A stretch of DNA of 58,971 nt. Source: Chlorokybus atmophyticus (taxonomy: Eukaryota > Streptophyta > Chlorokybophyceae > Chlorokybales > Chlorokybaceae). Both the position numbers and the translations under genes were made by a program. Position 1 is the first letter of the stretch, and every line of letters begins with the position of its first letter. This document shows, in pieces, positions 1 through 11,135 of this stretch. The notes beneath the pieces were generated by a model. The model did no database searches. It was not told the DNA's origin and saw nothing but the letters and a program-made list of their open reading frames with translations. The stretch covers positions 1 through 58,971 of the forward strand of contig RHPI01002161.1 in assembly GCA_009103225.1 (NCBI GenBank), in the 5' to 3' direction.

Positions 1-56
1 CAGTACCTAATGCAGTATCGATGCAGTATCTATTCTGAGGCCAGCATAGTAAGTAA

Positions 57-2434
57 TGCTCTTGGTCGGAGCAGGTATGGCTCGCACGGTTGTATGGCAA
101 TCCACATGCCGCCAATGGCTTCAATCTCCAGTGCACTGGTGACGAGCACAGCTTTGGCCATCCTTCCACGGGCGATTGGTGGAAGGATGTGGAGGTGGAT
201 TTGAGGAGAGAGGTGGGGGAAGCGTCCTACTTGGCGCCTGCCATTCTGTACAGTGACAAGACCACGCTGGACAGCGCGGGCAAGCGCTCTGGCTACCCTC
301 TGATGGCATCGCTTGCCAACTACAGTTGGGACATGTATGCTAGCAACATGGGGGTTGTTATGATAGCGCTTCTGCCGGTGGTTCACGCAGTGGCCGGGCA
401 TCCCACCTGGGCGCAGGGCAAGGAATCGTNACGTGAGATTTTTTATGACGCTGTGAATGTAGTGTTAGGGGATGTGAAGCGGGCGAGTTGGGAAGGTCTG
501 CAGCTCATCGACCCGAATGGCATCGAGCGTCGTGTGTTTCCCGCGCTTGCCAACTACATCAGCGATTTGCAGGTAGTGGGCATGAATGGTTGTAACCGGA
601 TGCAGCCTGCCAGCAAACAGTGCATGGAGGATGTTGTCAGTAGAACATCTGAGTTTGTCGTGTTGTAGGAGACTGCCACACTCGCACGCACTGTGTCGGG
701 CAACCAAACACGACATCCTTGCGATGTTTGTCTCGTCACCAAGTCAAATCTATTGGAGATGGATGAGGACCGGAAATTGAGAACCGAGGCCTTCTACACT
801 CCAGCAATACGTCAGCTGCGGGCGGACCTGCATAGCGGTGTTAGGAATGCACGCCAGACAGCCAAGGCTTTCAAAGAGCAGCACTCCATGCATGTCGAGG
901 AGGTAATGGTCAAATTACCGGCATTCGTGAGGATGAATGGCTTTCCGTGAAACCAGGTAATGTGGTTTGGCAACAGAATGCACTGTGGGGTTGGCGACAG
1001 TCGCGGGTGCCGGGAGCTGACTGCTACTCTCGTCTTGCCCCTGACGCAATGCATGTGATGGGAGGCATTATTGACCACCTGCTTGCTGCTGTGTACGACG
1101 CCGTGAAGGAACGAAGGCGTCCGTCCACGAGACAGATTCTGCAGGCCAGGCACGTTTTTGGTGTTGCTTTTGTGTTGAACACAAAAGCCAACAACACGTG
1201 CTCACGAGCAGATGTGCACAGGCTGAATGCATGCAAGGCGACTCTGCGGGTTTTGCACTTCAAGGCACCCACAAGCACTGTAGATTTCTTCCTGTCCGAC
1301 CACTCCTTTCAGGTGGTGGAGAAAGTGGCGGTGCTGCAGCTGCTGCTGGTCCTCGCAGACGGTTTGCTGCTCGACAGTGAGGGCAACGATTTCTTCACCA
1401 TTGCTGCCGCATCGCTTGCCCAGTGGAACAAGAAGTTGCTCAAGGCGCATGAACACACAAGAGAGACCCTGACCACAGCCGACAACGAGCTGGCTGCCTT
1501 CAAAGCTGCAGTGTTGCATCCGCTACTGTCGTCATATTCTGCACAGAAGTCAGGTTGGAAGATCGAGAAGATGCATCAGCTCACTCATTTTGGGCCGGCA
1601 ATTGTCAGCAGTGGACACCCAGATTGGTTCAGCGCCAACCGCATGGAGCAGACGCACGCCCAAAATATCAAACGGTGGGCGCGTGGTGGCAACAACCGGG
1701 ACTACCAGGCACGTATCCTGAAGGCATGGAGCTGTGCGGAATATGTGAGAGAGGATGGCATGGTCGTGGATCCCGAGATGCGCTCGGTCATGGCGCAGGC
1801 GCGGCAGCAGTGCTGTAATGTCATGGAGAAGACGGACAAGTTGCTACGGATGGATGTGCTGACAAGGAGGGAGTCCAGCCCGTACTGGAGCGGATCTGCG
1901 CGTAGCCGCCAAGTCGCCTTGAAGACTCCATTTGCCGACAAGCTGCCTGCCACCCTGGACAGCTGGTTGAAGAGGGAACAATTGGAGTTGGCCGACGGGT
2001 GGCGTGCTGTTCGCGTGGTGAACGGAGGCGCAGCGGTGTACATGACAATAGGAGTCAGCATGGCGCGCGCAACTGGGATGTTCCATGGGCGGCCTTGGTT
2101 CTCTACACTTGAGTTGGAAGGTGATGAGGACGGTGTGAACGTGACGTGGTGGGCTCAGGCACTCCTTTTTCTGCGCGTGGTGGTGTGGGGTGGTAGCGGC
2201 GAGCGCGTGTGGAAGGAGGTCGTGTTTGTCCGCTGGTACACGAAGCTGGATGTGACGAGCGACACAAAGTGCATCGCTCTGGAATGGGAAAAGCGTCGAG
2301 GCGGTCCACATCTCGATGTCGTGACTCTGGAGCAAGTAAAAGGCATTGTCCAGCTGCTCCCCATGTTTGACAAGGACAGCGCCCGTGTACAAGAGGGCAA
2401 GTATTGGGTGAACGTTCACTGCACTTCCACGTGA
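57..2434 (+). pseudogene. KDZ-superfamily (Plavaka-like) DDE transposase, interrupted copy
   Basis: This is a cut-and-paste transposase of the Kyakuja-Dileera-Zisupton/Plavaka type, which catalyses excision and integration of its own DNA element. The coding block is open from 57 and carries the family landmarks in order: LYSDKTTL (first catalytic Asp), a CDVC zinc pair, LAPDAMHVM (second Asp), KMHQLTHFG and RMEQTHAQNIK (catalytic Glu with the following His). It is broken twice. An in-frame TAG lies at 666-668, and near 941-950 the frame shifts so that the largest block, 947-2434 (about 495 codons), continues in another frame. An ambiguous base at 430 falls inside the gene without breaking it. 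The 5' end lies outside the window or in unseen exons. The breaks could be real decay, assembly errors or a missed tiny intron. Three genes on the opposite strand converge on it and may belong to the same element. Family call is firm; intactness is not. Confidence 0.75.
430..430. other. Ambiguous base N inside the transposase
   Basis: A single N lies in frame (before REIFYDAVN). The other two Ns in the window (51184, 55903) each follow a G run and may mark sequencing or assembly trouble. Confidence 0.95.
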
Positions 2435-2637
2435 CACATGTACTTGTCTCACTACTCTGAGTTTGGAGCATATCAGTCAGTTAGGCATTGCTAATCGTAT
2501 GCTAAGACTTTTGCATGTGGACGTGTACAATACCGGGCAGCTGTCACTGCACAACTGTCACCACAATCGAATGATCCATGCAACATTCAACAATCAGTCC
2601 GCCGTGTGGCATTAAGCATCAATACGGTGCACCACAC

Positions 2638-4366
2638 TCAAGCCTCATAGTTCCATGACACAGGAGGGTAGTTACAGCGCATATCCATTGTTTCAAGCAT
2701 GAGACGCCCTATGCACTCCGCCATTGCGGGAGGAACTGCATTCGCTATGGAAACGGCCGAGGTCATCCATGGCACTCCCAGCGCTGTTTGCCACGCAGCA
2801 ATGCCGCCCCTGGTGCTTGGAAGGCCATAGACCGGGTACATCTGCTGTGGCGCGTTTGATGTCACGATTGTCTTCTTCGCGCTAGCGGACAGGTGCGGCG
2901 ATAGCAGTCCAACTGCCTTGCCCGCGTGCGAGCAGCGTGCTGGTGGGGTAGCTACCACTGGCTGTGTCTCAAACAGACGGTGTCGGAAAGTTGATAGGCC
3001 AAACATCGTGCCACAAAGGGACAGATTGGGTCTGAATGAGGAAGCTGCTCCTGGCACATTCTCAATCACAAACTTGACCTGGCTTGCAAGCAGCAGACGT
3101 CGGACGAGCGGTATCATATCCTGGTGTCTCCAGGATGTGCCATGTGCCGCCCGTTGAGGTGCCGGGATAGCACCTGAATAGGCCTGGCATGGTGGACTGG
3201 CCCAGATGAGCTCGTACTCGCTCAGCTCTCCTGCACTCAGGGTGCATACATCGCGGTGTATGAAGGGCAGCGGGTACTCAGAGGAAGGACTTATGTCTAT
3301 CCCGGTCACGTCAAAGCCTGCGTGGTATAGACCGACACTGGCACCGCCACCGCCGCAGAATAGGTCGAGTGCCCTTGGTCTGCGTGTGCGTCCCAGCTTG
3401 TTGTCAAATGGCGTGTATGTGGTCAAGGCTGGCCGTGGTGCTGGCCAGGGACTAACAATGATGCCGTCCGGGCTTACTTTGCGACTGACGTTCTCCCCTC
3501 CGGCGCGCAGAACATGGCGTGCCCCGTCAACTGATGTGTACGCGAATACGTTGTGCCCTTTGAAGTTGATGGTTTGTGGTCGATCACCGTCATCGAATAC
3601 TATACGGTGCTGCCCTGCAAAGACATTTTCCATTGCACCATGCATATATGATGCGTCCTCAATCTCGCACGCCACGAAGCGATGCTGACCTGACGCTTGC
3701 TTGAATGATTCCACAACGCCCGCATACCATTCCCCATCCAGCGGCCAATGCACCATGACACTCACACCGATCAGCTGCTCGCATCCCAACTTAACTGCGT
3801 TCCGCAGCCGATGCAGTGCGCTGTCCAACGGTCGATGGTCTGCCTCCTCTACAGCGGCCAGGGGATGGAACTGCCCACGCCCACACCGTGCAAGACTGCT
3901 CTGAATGCGACAACAGCTTCAACATGCATGAAATAAGCATACGCCCAACATAACATGCAGTGATACGTCGCGGTCCACTCTTGTGGATTACCTCCACAGC
4001 ATCCACCACCTGTCCACTAACCACATGTCCCGGTGTTGTCCATGTGAAGAAGCGCATGGGTTCCCCTCGCCACTCGAAGCATGAGCGCGAGCACGATTCG
4101 CACACGCACTGCACGCAATGGAAAAACTCGGGTTCCTTGCACAGCACTTGGCCGAGGCGGCAGCCAAACACGTCGACATTGTGTGTGGTGTGATGCCAGC
4201 AAGCAGCACTAAAACCGTGGCACACTGTCTGCACTCGCTGGCATTCGGTCAAGTGTGCTCGCATTTGCTGCCTACGGCCATTGGCACATACGTACGCATT
4301 GCATTGTGGGCACACCAAGCATGGTCTCCTAGGTGAGGGTGATTCAACTGCTGCCGCCGACATCAT
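2638..4366 (-). CDS. C5-cytosine DNA methyltransferase with zinc-finger and Tudor-like N-terminus
   Basis: The enzyme would transfer a methyl group from S-adenosylmethionine to C5 of cytosine in DNA. The C-terminal part (2638-3828) shows the family motifs in order: LDLFCGGGGAS (motif I, about 3340-3375), SPPCQAYS (motif IV, catalytic Cys), FVIENVPG (motif VI, catalytic Glu), RHRLFET (motif VIII) and NAVPP (motif X). The space for a target-recognition domain is short, as in compact methylases. Upstream in the same frame, VHWPLDGEWYAGVV and HRIVFDDGD look like a Tudor/agenet-type barrel. A separate frame, 4366 to about 3920, starts with ATG and has a C2HC finger (CPQC, then AHLTEC) and a Cys-rich stretch. 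The two frames are out of register, so I infer one short intron near 3.9 kb, but its exact borders are unsettled and a frameshift is possible. It converges on the transposase with about 200 bp between them. Confidence 0.8.
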
Positions 4367-4866
4367 GCAAAATAGGAATCGGCACGGCTGCCCACAAACT
4401 GAGCGAGACTTTAGGGTATGGGCATCAATTTAGGGTTGCCAGCTTACGAACCCTAAATGGGTCAAACTTCAAGTGAAGCACGACTGTACCTTATACGCTA
4501 TTGCAGTACCATGCATGGTACTGCAGTACCATGCATGGTACATCAACATGAATGGTACTCCATCTGTTAATGGTACTACAGTACAAGGATACTCGCATAC
4601 TACCACGATCGTAGAGTAATACTGTGCTGTCATGCCATGGAACCCAGAGCGCTGTCCGAGTTTGTTGCTGTCAACCACGCTCTAAACCAGCGAGGTATGC
4701 AAGCCATGCACTGACTCATGCGCCGGGCAGTCATCATACACATGTACAGCCAATGCTTCTAACAACAGCAGATCTCTGGTGCACCATGCACCATGCTGCA
4801 ACTATACATGTACCCACATGGTTCACAGGAAGCCAACACAAAACTACAATACATGCACAATTGGCA
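4367..4866. other. Intergenic spacer with palindromes
   Basis: No coding signal is seen. A perfect 10-bp inverted repeat, ATTTAGGGTT and AACCCTAAAT (4428-4437 and 4449-4458), carries a telomere-like core. Just beyond, 4503-4524 is a fully self-complementary 22-bp palindrome built on GTACCATGCATGGTAC, and a second 16-bp copy sits at 4526-4541. More degenerate GTACCAT pieces follow to about 4590. The block separates the methyltransferase and RING genes, both on the minus strand. Confidence 0.7.
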
Positions 4867-6082
4867 TCAAGGCGGGGGCCAAATCACCGCCGACACGTTG
4901 GCGTCTTGCATCAGGCGTGGCGACCAAAACGGGTGAGGTTGCTTGCAGAATGGACACGCTTGTAGATTCTTTGATTTATTTGCCACAGTCTTCTGATGTG
5001 CTATGATGCAGACATGGCACATCGCTTTCTTGCAACAGGGCGTCTCCCCATCCGCTGGGGGGGGTGGCTCTTCAATGCGACAAATCAGCACACATGGTGC
5101 ACGCGGGTGTGCAAGCTGCCTCTGCCACCAAACTCTGTTATCGCGTCGCAGGCGTAGCGACTCCCATCTGAATGGCGCAGCATAACGCTCCACTGCCTGC
5201 TCGATCACCTGACGCCCATCTGCCGCCATACACCACCTGCTGGTCTTGGTGGTCTCGTCCAGCATGCGTTCATCCAGGCCCTCGACATGGCTGTCGTCAC
5301 TCGTGTACTCCCCCGCATCGTCATTTTCTTCGAGCTTCCACAGAATCAGCTCGACGTGCCGTATGACATACAGCCACTGCCAGCCAAAGCATGCCAAGTA
5401 CAGCTCGAATGGTTTTACTTGCCACCCAGTATGTTTGCTCAGGTAGTGGCACACATCTCGACCCGCATTAGTCAACATCGACAGGTACATCTGCTGCAGC
5501 AGGTCGAAGTTCTGCTCCGCAGATAGCTCTTGCACATTGCCGGGGTGCTGCGGCAGCAACAACACCATCATATCGAGGACGGCGAGGGGCAACAACGTAC
5601 TACGGATGGCCATATCGTGTATGGGTTCCAACCACGGCCAATCCCCATAGGTCTGTTTAAACCGCATTCTCCGCGTTTGCTCCCACTTATTGCAAACTTT
5701 CGTCACCCACCTCGAGGCATGCCGCATGCGGTGATGCAGCGCGTCTTGGGCGTACTGTAGGGTGATCAACTCCTTTGCACTACGAGTCAGCCCCCCAAAG
5801 CGTCTGCGCGTCGGTGCTTTGAGCTTAGGCAGCTCGTGCCGCACCGGCTGTCTCTCTGGACGATGCTGAGCAGCCACTTGACGCTGTAAACCCGCCTGTG
5901 CCTACTCAGGACACACAGTCAGCCCCAGTGAGGCTTCAAGGCGCTGTGCTTCTTCTAATGTTGTGACGATGCCTCACCTTTCCTTTTTTGGTCCCGTCAG
6001 CGTCCTTTGTTCCAACAACCTTCTTCTTTTTTTTTTCACCCTGCACATCCTGGCAGGCGCTTTCCGTGGCACTGTCACTCAT
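4867..6082 (-). CDS. RING-type zinc-finger protein (putative E3 ubiquitin ligase)
   Basis: Two exons are read: 6082-5978 (35 codons, a Lys-rich leader beginning MSDSATESACQDV) and 5883-4867, joined in phase 0 by a 94-bp GT-AG intron. The product is about 373 residues. The first 250 residues are helical and Trp/Arg-rich with no recognised domain. The C-terminus has a Cys/His pattern, CVLIC, then CCKKAMCHVC, then ACPFC, consistent with a RING finger that would recruit an E2 enzyme. The ATG lies only 6 bp past the stop of the OTU-protease-like gene on the same strand, unusually tight for nuclear genes. A ubiquitin-type ligase beside a deubiquitinase-type protease fits the accessory gene load of large transposons; that link is inferred. 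The RING reading is moderately sure, the cellular role unknown. Confidence 0.65.
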
Positions 6083-6088
6083 AGGAGG

Positions 6089-8704
6089 TCAGGCGTTATC
6101 TTCTTGCTCCACAGCCTTGCGCTTGTTGGTTGCCTCCCATTCCTCCACGACCTTATGTTGCTTCATGGGGTCGAGCATGAAGCCTTTGTCTTTCAGCGCA
6201 GCTTTCAGGATACCTCGATCAATCTCTTTACCAACAAGACAGGCTGGGATCAATGTGGCAAGCTCAGAGGGAGAGGGCGAGCTACAGCTGCTTCTTGATG
6301 GAGATGCCTCCGGATGGTCAGAGTGCGGTGGCAAGTGAGTCTCCGCGGCAGGAAGGGAGGGTGCTGAATTGGGATTGCGAGCATGTGGCTGTGGTTGAGG
6401 GGAGGCAGGATGTGCAGAACACTCGGCTACTTCTTGCCTAGCACACGAAGGCGAGGCCTGAGGCGTTGGCGCAGCACTCTGGGTCACAGCCGGTGGTAGC
6501 GGGGAATTGGCAACGCCATTCCGCCACTCTCCGATCAGGTGTGTTACCTCCGGTGGCACTTCATGCATAGGCCACGACCACTGTTCGGTGCTTGCAGGCT
6601 TGAGGAGCCAAAAGTGTGCTTCTGGCTCATCAGGAGCAGTGTTGCCCACCACCAGGACTGAGTTGGGGGCTTCTTTATTTCCAACCCAAACTGCGCTGCC
6701 GGGCCGTGGCACCCACTCCCCATGCTCGCGATGAACGGTCACGCAGCCAATCAACAAGCCCAGCTTGTTGGCAAACATGGTCATCTGCAGGTGCTCGACG
6801 TACATATCTTTTCTCCGCACGATCTGTCGCACCTTGACCATGGCTAGGTCAATGTTGCAGTTGATATCAGCCAACATGGTCGCAGGAAGTTTGTCGTAAA
6901 ACTGCGCCATCTCTCCCGCGGCACCAGTGGCTCTGCAGAAGTCTAGGATTCTGCTCGCCACGCCTGCATCGACAGCCTTGGCGGTGATTTTGCGGAGAGT
7001 GTGCCCCCTGCCGTCGTCGTCCATGGTGTCCAGCATGGCCCAAAATCTGCTCGAGCTGGGGCACTTGTGATCATCCAGGACACTTTGCGCTATGGATGGC
7101 CTGGCGCGAAATACACAATGGTAGAAGCAATTACCATCCGTTGGCGCATTGAAGTGGTCCCATGAGGCGAGCTGGCCACCTAGCATGACTGATGGCCGTA
7201 TGCGGGTTGCGGCCAGCTCCTCTGATGACTCGCTGGCAGGTGGTGACCCCTGCTGCATGCGCATACAGCACTCACATGGTGTGTCCAACTGTGGACGGCA
7301 AGAGTCACAGTGACTGATAAAGTACCTGAGTTTGGGGCAGACTGCCGGCTTCAACTTGCAGCGGGTGGGGTAAGGTAGGTGCAGAAGCCACATCGGTTGT
7401 TGCATTGTGCTGTGGTCTCGCCGGTGGCGGCAAGAAGGATTGTTGCCCCGCAATCACCGGTGCTGCTCGTGGAGGAGATGGCAGTGCATGAAGGACTGGT
7501 GCCGCGGAAGGTGGTTGCGCTCTGGCTGGGAGGGGAGCAGAAGCTGCAGGTGAGACCACTTGTGCATGCAGCAAGGGGGGCTGTATACAGGACCCAGGAT
7601 AAGATGGCTCACAATGTTGCAAAGGACGAATATAAGCTTATGCAGTGCCTGACGCATTGTTACCAAGGCACGAGCATAAAAGACAGCGACTTACCTCAAT
7701 GGCCCGTGGGCTGCAATTAGCAGGGGAAGCCATGGGGGCTGACAAGATGGTATTGGCTGCACTCTCCCCGCCACCCTCAATGGCAGACTCGTCACGGAGC
7801 TCTTGAGCCATGGGCACATCATGCGCCACTGCCCCAATGGACATGTTGGGATTCAACAGGCCAACATGCATGTTAAACTGATGCCGCATTGCCGCCGCGC
7901 CCATCAGCAAGTGGGATTGAAGGACCAGTTGATGGGATTGAATCCAGGCTTGCATAGAAGCTCCAACAGGACTTAGTGCACTGTGGTGCTGTCAACCAAT
8001 ATCATGTGGGTTAGCTGCATGCTTGCGACACTGCAATTGCAATAGTCAACTGCGTCGCACCGTCATCAGTTGGTTGCTTCGAACAGTCACCTGCGGCATT
8101 GCTGGTTGATGCACTAATGATTGCATAGACTGCGTCATTGCTGGTTGATGCACTATTGGTTGAATGCCGGACGAATGGCCACGCGCTCCTGTGCTCAAAC
8201 CCAGCCTACTTCGTTCGGCACGCGCGCGCGACTTCGCACGCTCACGCACATCCTAGCATGGAAAGGTAGGCATGCATTGGAGCCGACATTGCAGTCAACA
8301 TGCACAGCGAGATTGGCAACAACATACCGCCGCCCAGCTTTGTCTATCTGCTTGCTTCCGCAATGTCGGCTTGACTGTAGGGTGTGTATGGGTGAATAGT
8401 GGAGGTCTGCAGCCACGCTACATATATCACATGGACTGCGCTAAAAAACAAATTGCTCTTGCAAGGAAATGCATGTGACTGTTGAGCGTACCTCTGCATT
8501 CCTTTGTGCTCGTTCCCACAGCCGCAATTGGTCCCGCATGGTTCTGACAAGGGGCTCCAAGAACTGCAGCTCCTGATCCACTCCCTGTTGCAGAAAGCGA
8601 GCCACCAAGCAGCTCTCTGTGAAGATGGTCTTTAATGGCTTGCCTGCTAATTTGTCAAATGTTGGTGATGCATGTCGGACAGCCCCATTGCTGACGCCTG
8701 CCAT
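6089..8704 (-). CDS. OTU-family cysteine protease-like protein, five exons
   Basis: OTU proteases usually cleave ubiquitin-type linkages. Five exons join in phase 0: 8704-8492, 8252-8091, 7988-7695, 7580-7326 and 7288-6089, giving 707 residues. Exon 1 is a helical N-terminus. Exon 2 repeats VHQPAM twice. Exon 3 is Met/Gln-rich, and exon 4 is Pro/Ala-rich low complexity. Exon 5 has a CECC zinc-like cluster, then the catalytic block APTDGNCFYHCV (Asp and Cys near residues 355-361) and the partner His in AHFWLL near residue 532. A Pro/Ser-rich linker and a basic tail end the protein. The donors are good, for example GAG followed by GTAAGT at 7694. Zisupton/KDZ-type elements are known to carry OTU-like domains, so its place beside a KDZ transposase suggests it is element cargo. 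The family call is good; activity is untested. Confidence 0.8.
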
Positions 8705-8963
8705 GATCCATGACGTGGCGACCGGTAGTAGCTGGCTTCGCTGCTTGAACTCTTACGACCACAACTTCTCGCAAGATGTGCCACGCCGCCGCCGCCGCCG
8801 CCGCCTCCTCCGACTCCTGGTCCTCCGCCTCATAGTCGAACCCAGGCCCATCAAGCCTGACATTCGACCCGTCATCGACCTGGTGCCCCTACGTGCCATC
8901 ATCCGGCCATCAATGAAGCGTGTTTGGGTGAGTGCATGCTAACTCCCATTTGGGCTGATCGAG

Positions 8964-9088
8964 CAATGGCTCTGTCGTACCATGGATGGTACGACAGAGC
9001 CATTGTACGGCAATCGCTGGGGTTGGACGAGAGATGCCTCTGTCGTACCATAAATGTTACGATACAACCATTGGTAACAATGGTTGTA
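8964..9088. repeat. Two perfect hairpins related to the 4.5-kb palindromes
   Basis: Positions 8964-9005 form a perfect inverted repeat: 20-bp arms around a 2-bp loop, containing CTGTCGTACCAT. Positions 9063-9088 form a second one with 11-bp arms around GTAA. Between them lies a partial copy, CCTCTGTCGTACCAT. The shared GTACCAT word links this block to the palindromes at 4503-4541. It sits upstream of the OTU-like gene start and could be a subterminal region of the transposon block, but I found no matching terminal repeat. Confidence 0.75.
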
Positions 9089-9307
9089 CGAAGCATGCAT
9101 GGCACGAATGCATAAATCGTACCATCAACCATAGGAGCAAGGACGCACTACAAGTGCGACTCTAGTGCGGGACTCTAGACGTTCAAAACCGCCTCATTTT
9201 CGTTTTCGCGCCTCATACATTCGGGCGGGCCAACCGGCGGCGGCAGCGTTGGAGGCGGCAGCGCCACTTACAGCTAAACAGGCGGCACCCGACTATCAGT
9301 TGGAGAG

Positions 9308-11135
9308 ATGCCTCGTGGTCCATCCGTAAGTGCACCTCGTCGTGGAGGTCGGCGCCAGTTGTCCACATTGCCCCCAGTGTTCAACCAGGCAACCGTCGCC
9401 AACCAATCGCAGCAAGACCCCGCGCTAACGCCCAGCACATCACAACAACTCCACATAACACCGCAGTCGCAAGGGCAAGCTAGACTGCATGCGTTCTTGA
9501 TGCACTGTGCACGTTGCTTCTTGCTCAACTTCTAACTTGGATGCTTGCTTCTATCATGACTAGCACAGTGACTCACTGCATGCGTTCTGGATACACTGTG
9601 CACGTTGTTCTTCTTTTGCAACTGTGAGGGTTGCATCTTTCATGGCTGGCAGCATGACTCATGTGGTTGTGCTTGCAGAGGGTCGATTGGAACCCCCAAC
9701 CCAAACGCATTTGGCCGTGACGTGGCAACCTCGGCCGTCAGCAACCCTTCCCCAAGCAAGTGGAAGATTGGCAACGAGGTAAGCACTGTGTGACACTGTG
9801 ACACTGTGTGTATGTGTGTAACGGATTGTTCTTCTGTGGACAGCATTTGCGAGATGCCGTCGTTGAAATCATAAACGGCCACTGGGTAGAGAGCCACGTT
9901 TATCCCAAGGAGGACACTATTCGTAACGTCATGTGTCAGGTGCTGTGAATGCTTCATGACCGCACTGCACCGTGACACTGACCAACCTGCCCGTGACAGG
10001 TAGTTGGCTTCGACCATGACGACGAGGCCGATGCGGCCAAGTTCTATGAGGTGTACTGGACTCCCAAGGAGTGCCCCTTCCACTGGAGTGTCGCCCTGAA
10101 GAAAGCTACGCAGGTCCGGTCTGAGAACGTCACCAAGATCAAGCATGTCCTTGAGAAGGAGTACAAGTGGACACTGTTTAACAGCAACAAGCGCAAGTGA
10201 GTTGGGTCCCTCACCACCATGTCTGCTATGCAACACTGCCTTCTTACTCAGCCTCCATACACACGTACTCATCTCGCCTATTGTAACCGATTCAATCAGG
10301 CACATCGACGCCCTAATGGACCCCGAGACCCAAAAAGCCCAGATGCGCAACGCGCTCCAAAGTAAGTCACAGGCACTATTCTAGCCTGGTGCAGGCTCAA
10401 CTTGAACTATCTATTTCGTGACTAATGCCTTGTCGGTATGACTGTCGCAGACAAGTCATGGCGGAGATTTGAGGTGACCGACACTGCAGACCCGGAGCGG
10501 AGGAGATACATCCATGAATGGGGCAATCCCATAATCTGGCAAATGATCGTGCAATGCTGGTCTTACGCCGTCACTACACCTGGTCGCCGGCAGCTGACAG
10601 TCAACCACCTCGCATACCTGTTGCTTACGGTGAGCACTCTGAACTCCATCATTAGCAATTCAGGAATGCTGTAGCCCCAAACTACAGGCTTGCAGACGCG
10701 TTGCAGTGAATAGTGGCTTTCGATGCCACTAAGACATGCCTGTAAACTACGCAGGTGGAGCGCATCCTAAAGGGCAAGGATGGAGACCCTCTCCTAGCTG
10801 CCAGCATAGACACACATGAAGAGTACCTCAGCGAAATCAACACCATGATCATGTCAATGAAGCGGGAGATGAGGCAACGGTACGCAGCCCTCCAGCCATT
10901 CACCCTTGTGAAACGCCGCACTGCATCTTGTGTCGAATACCTGAAAGATCCCAATCGGCGCCGGCCGCAAGAGACAGCAGCTCGTGACCCGCTCGCTGAG
11001 GCAGAAGCGGCATTTGATTGGCTGGCACAACCGTTTGAGGAGGAAGAGCAAGCTCCGGCGTCTCCTCCACAGGCCCCAGCGCGTGGTGCTTTGTTCCGTA
11101 ATGACGAGACCAGCGATGATGGAGAGGAGCTGTAG
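9308..11135 (+). CDS. Uncharacterised multi-exon protein, possibly transposon-associated
   Basis: Six exons join with consistent phases: 9679-9778, 9844-9939, 10000-10196, 10300-10361, 10451-10629 and 10755-11135, ending TAG. They encode about 338 residues. The start is uncertain: an ATG at 9308 opens a Ser/Gln/Pro-rich frame to 9535, but I could not find a phase-matched join from it to the exon at 9679. The protein begins with a low-complexity segment, then a charged, mixed region with KWKIGNE, GHWVESHVYPKED and WRRFEVTDTADPERRRY, a helical stretch with SMKREMRQRYAALQPF, and an acidic C-terminus. I recognise no domain family. The presence of many short, phase-matched exons argues it is a real expressed gene. 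It lies next to the transposon block, so it may be a further cargo gene or a flanking host gene. Confidence 0.6.
9486..9664. repeat. Imperfect tandem duplication, unit about 90 bp
   Basis: Two diverged copies start with CTGCATGCGTTCT at about 9486 and 9577. Both continue through CACTGTGCACGTTG and end near CATGACT or GTGACTCA. The duplication occupies the presumed first intron of the neighbouring gene and may obscure its first splice junction. Confidence 0.6.

Noticed and set aside
666-668. Possible reassignment of TAG to an amino acid.
   Set aside because: Several intact genes here end in TAG, and interrupted frames are confined to transposon or decayed sequences.
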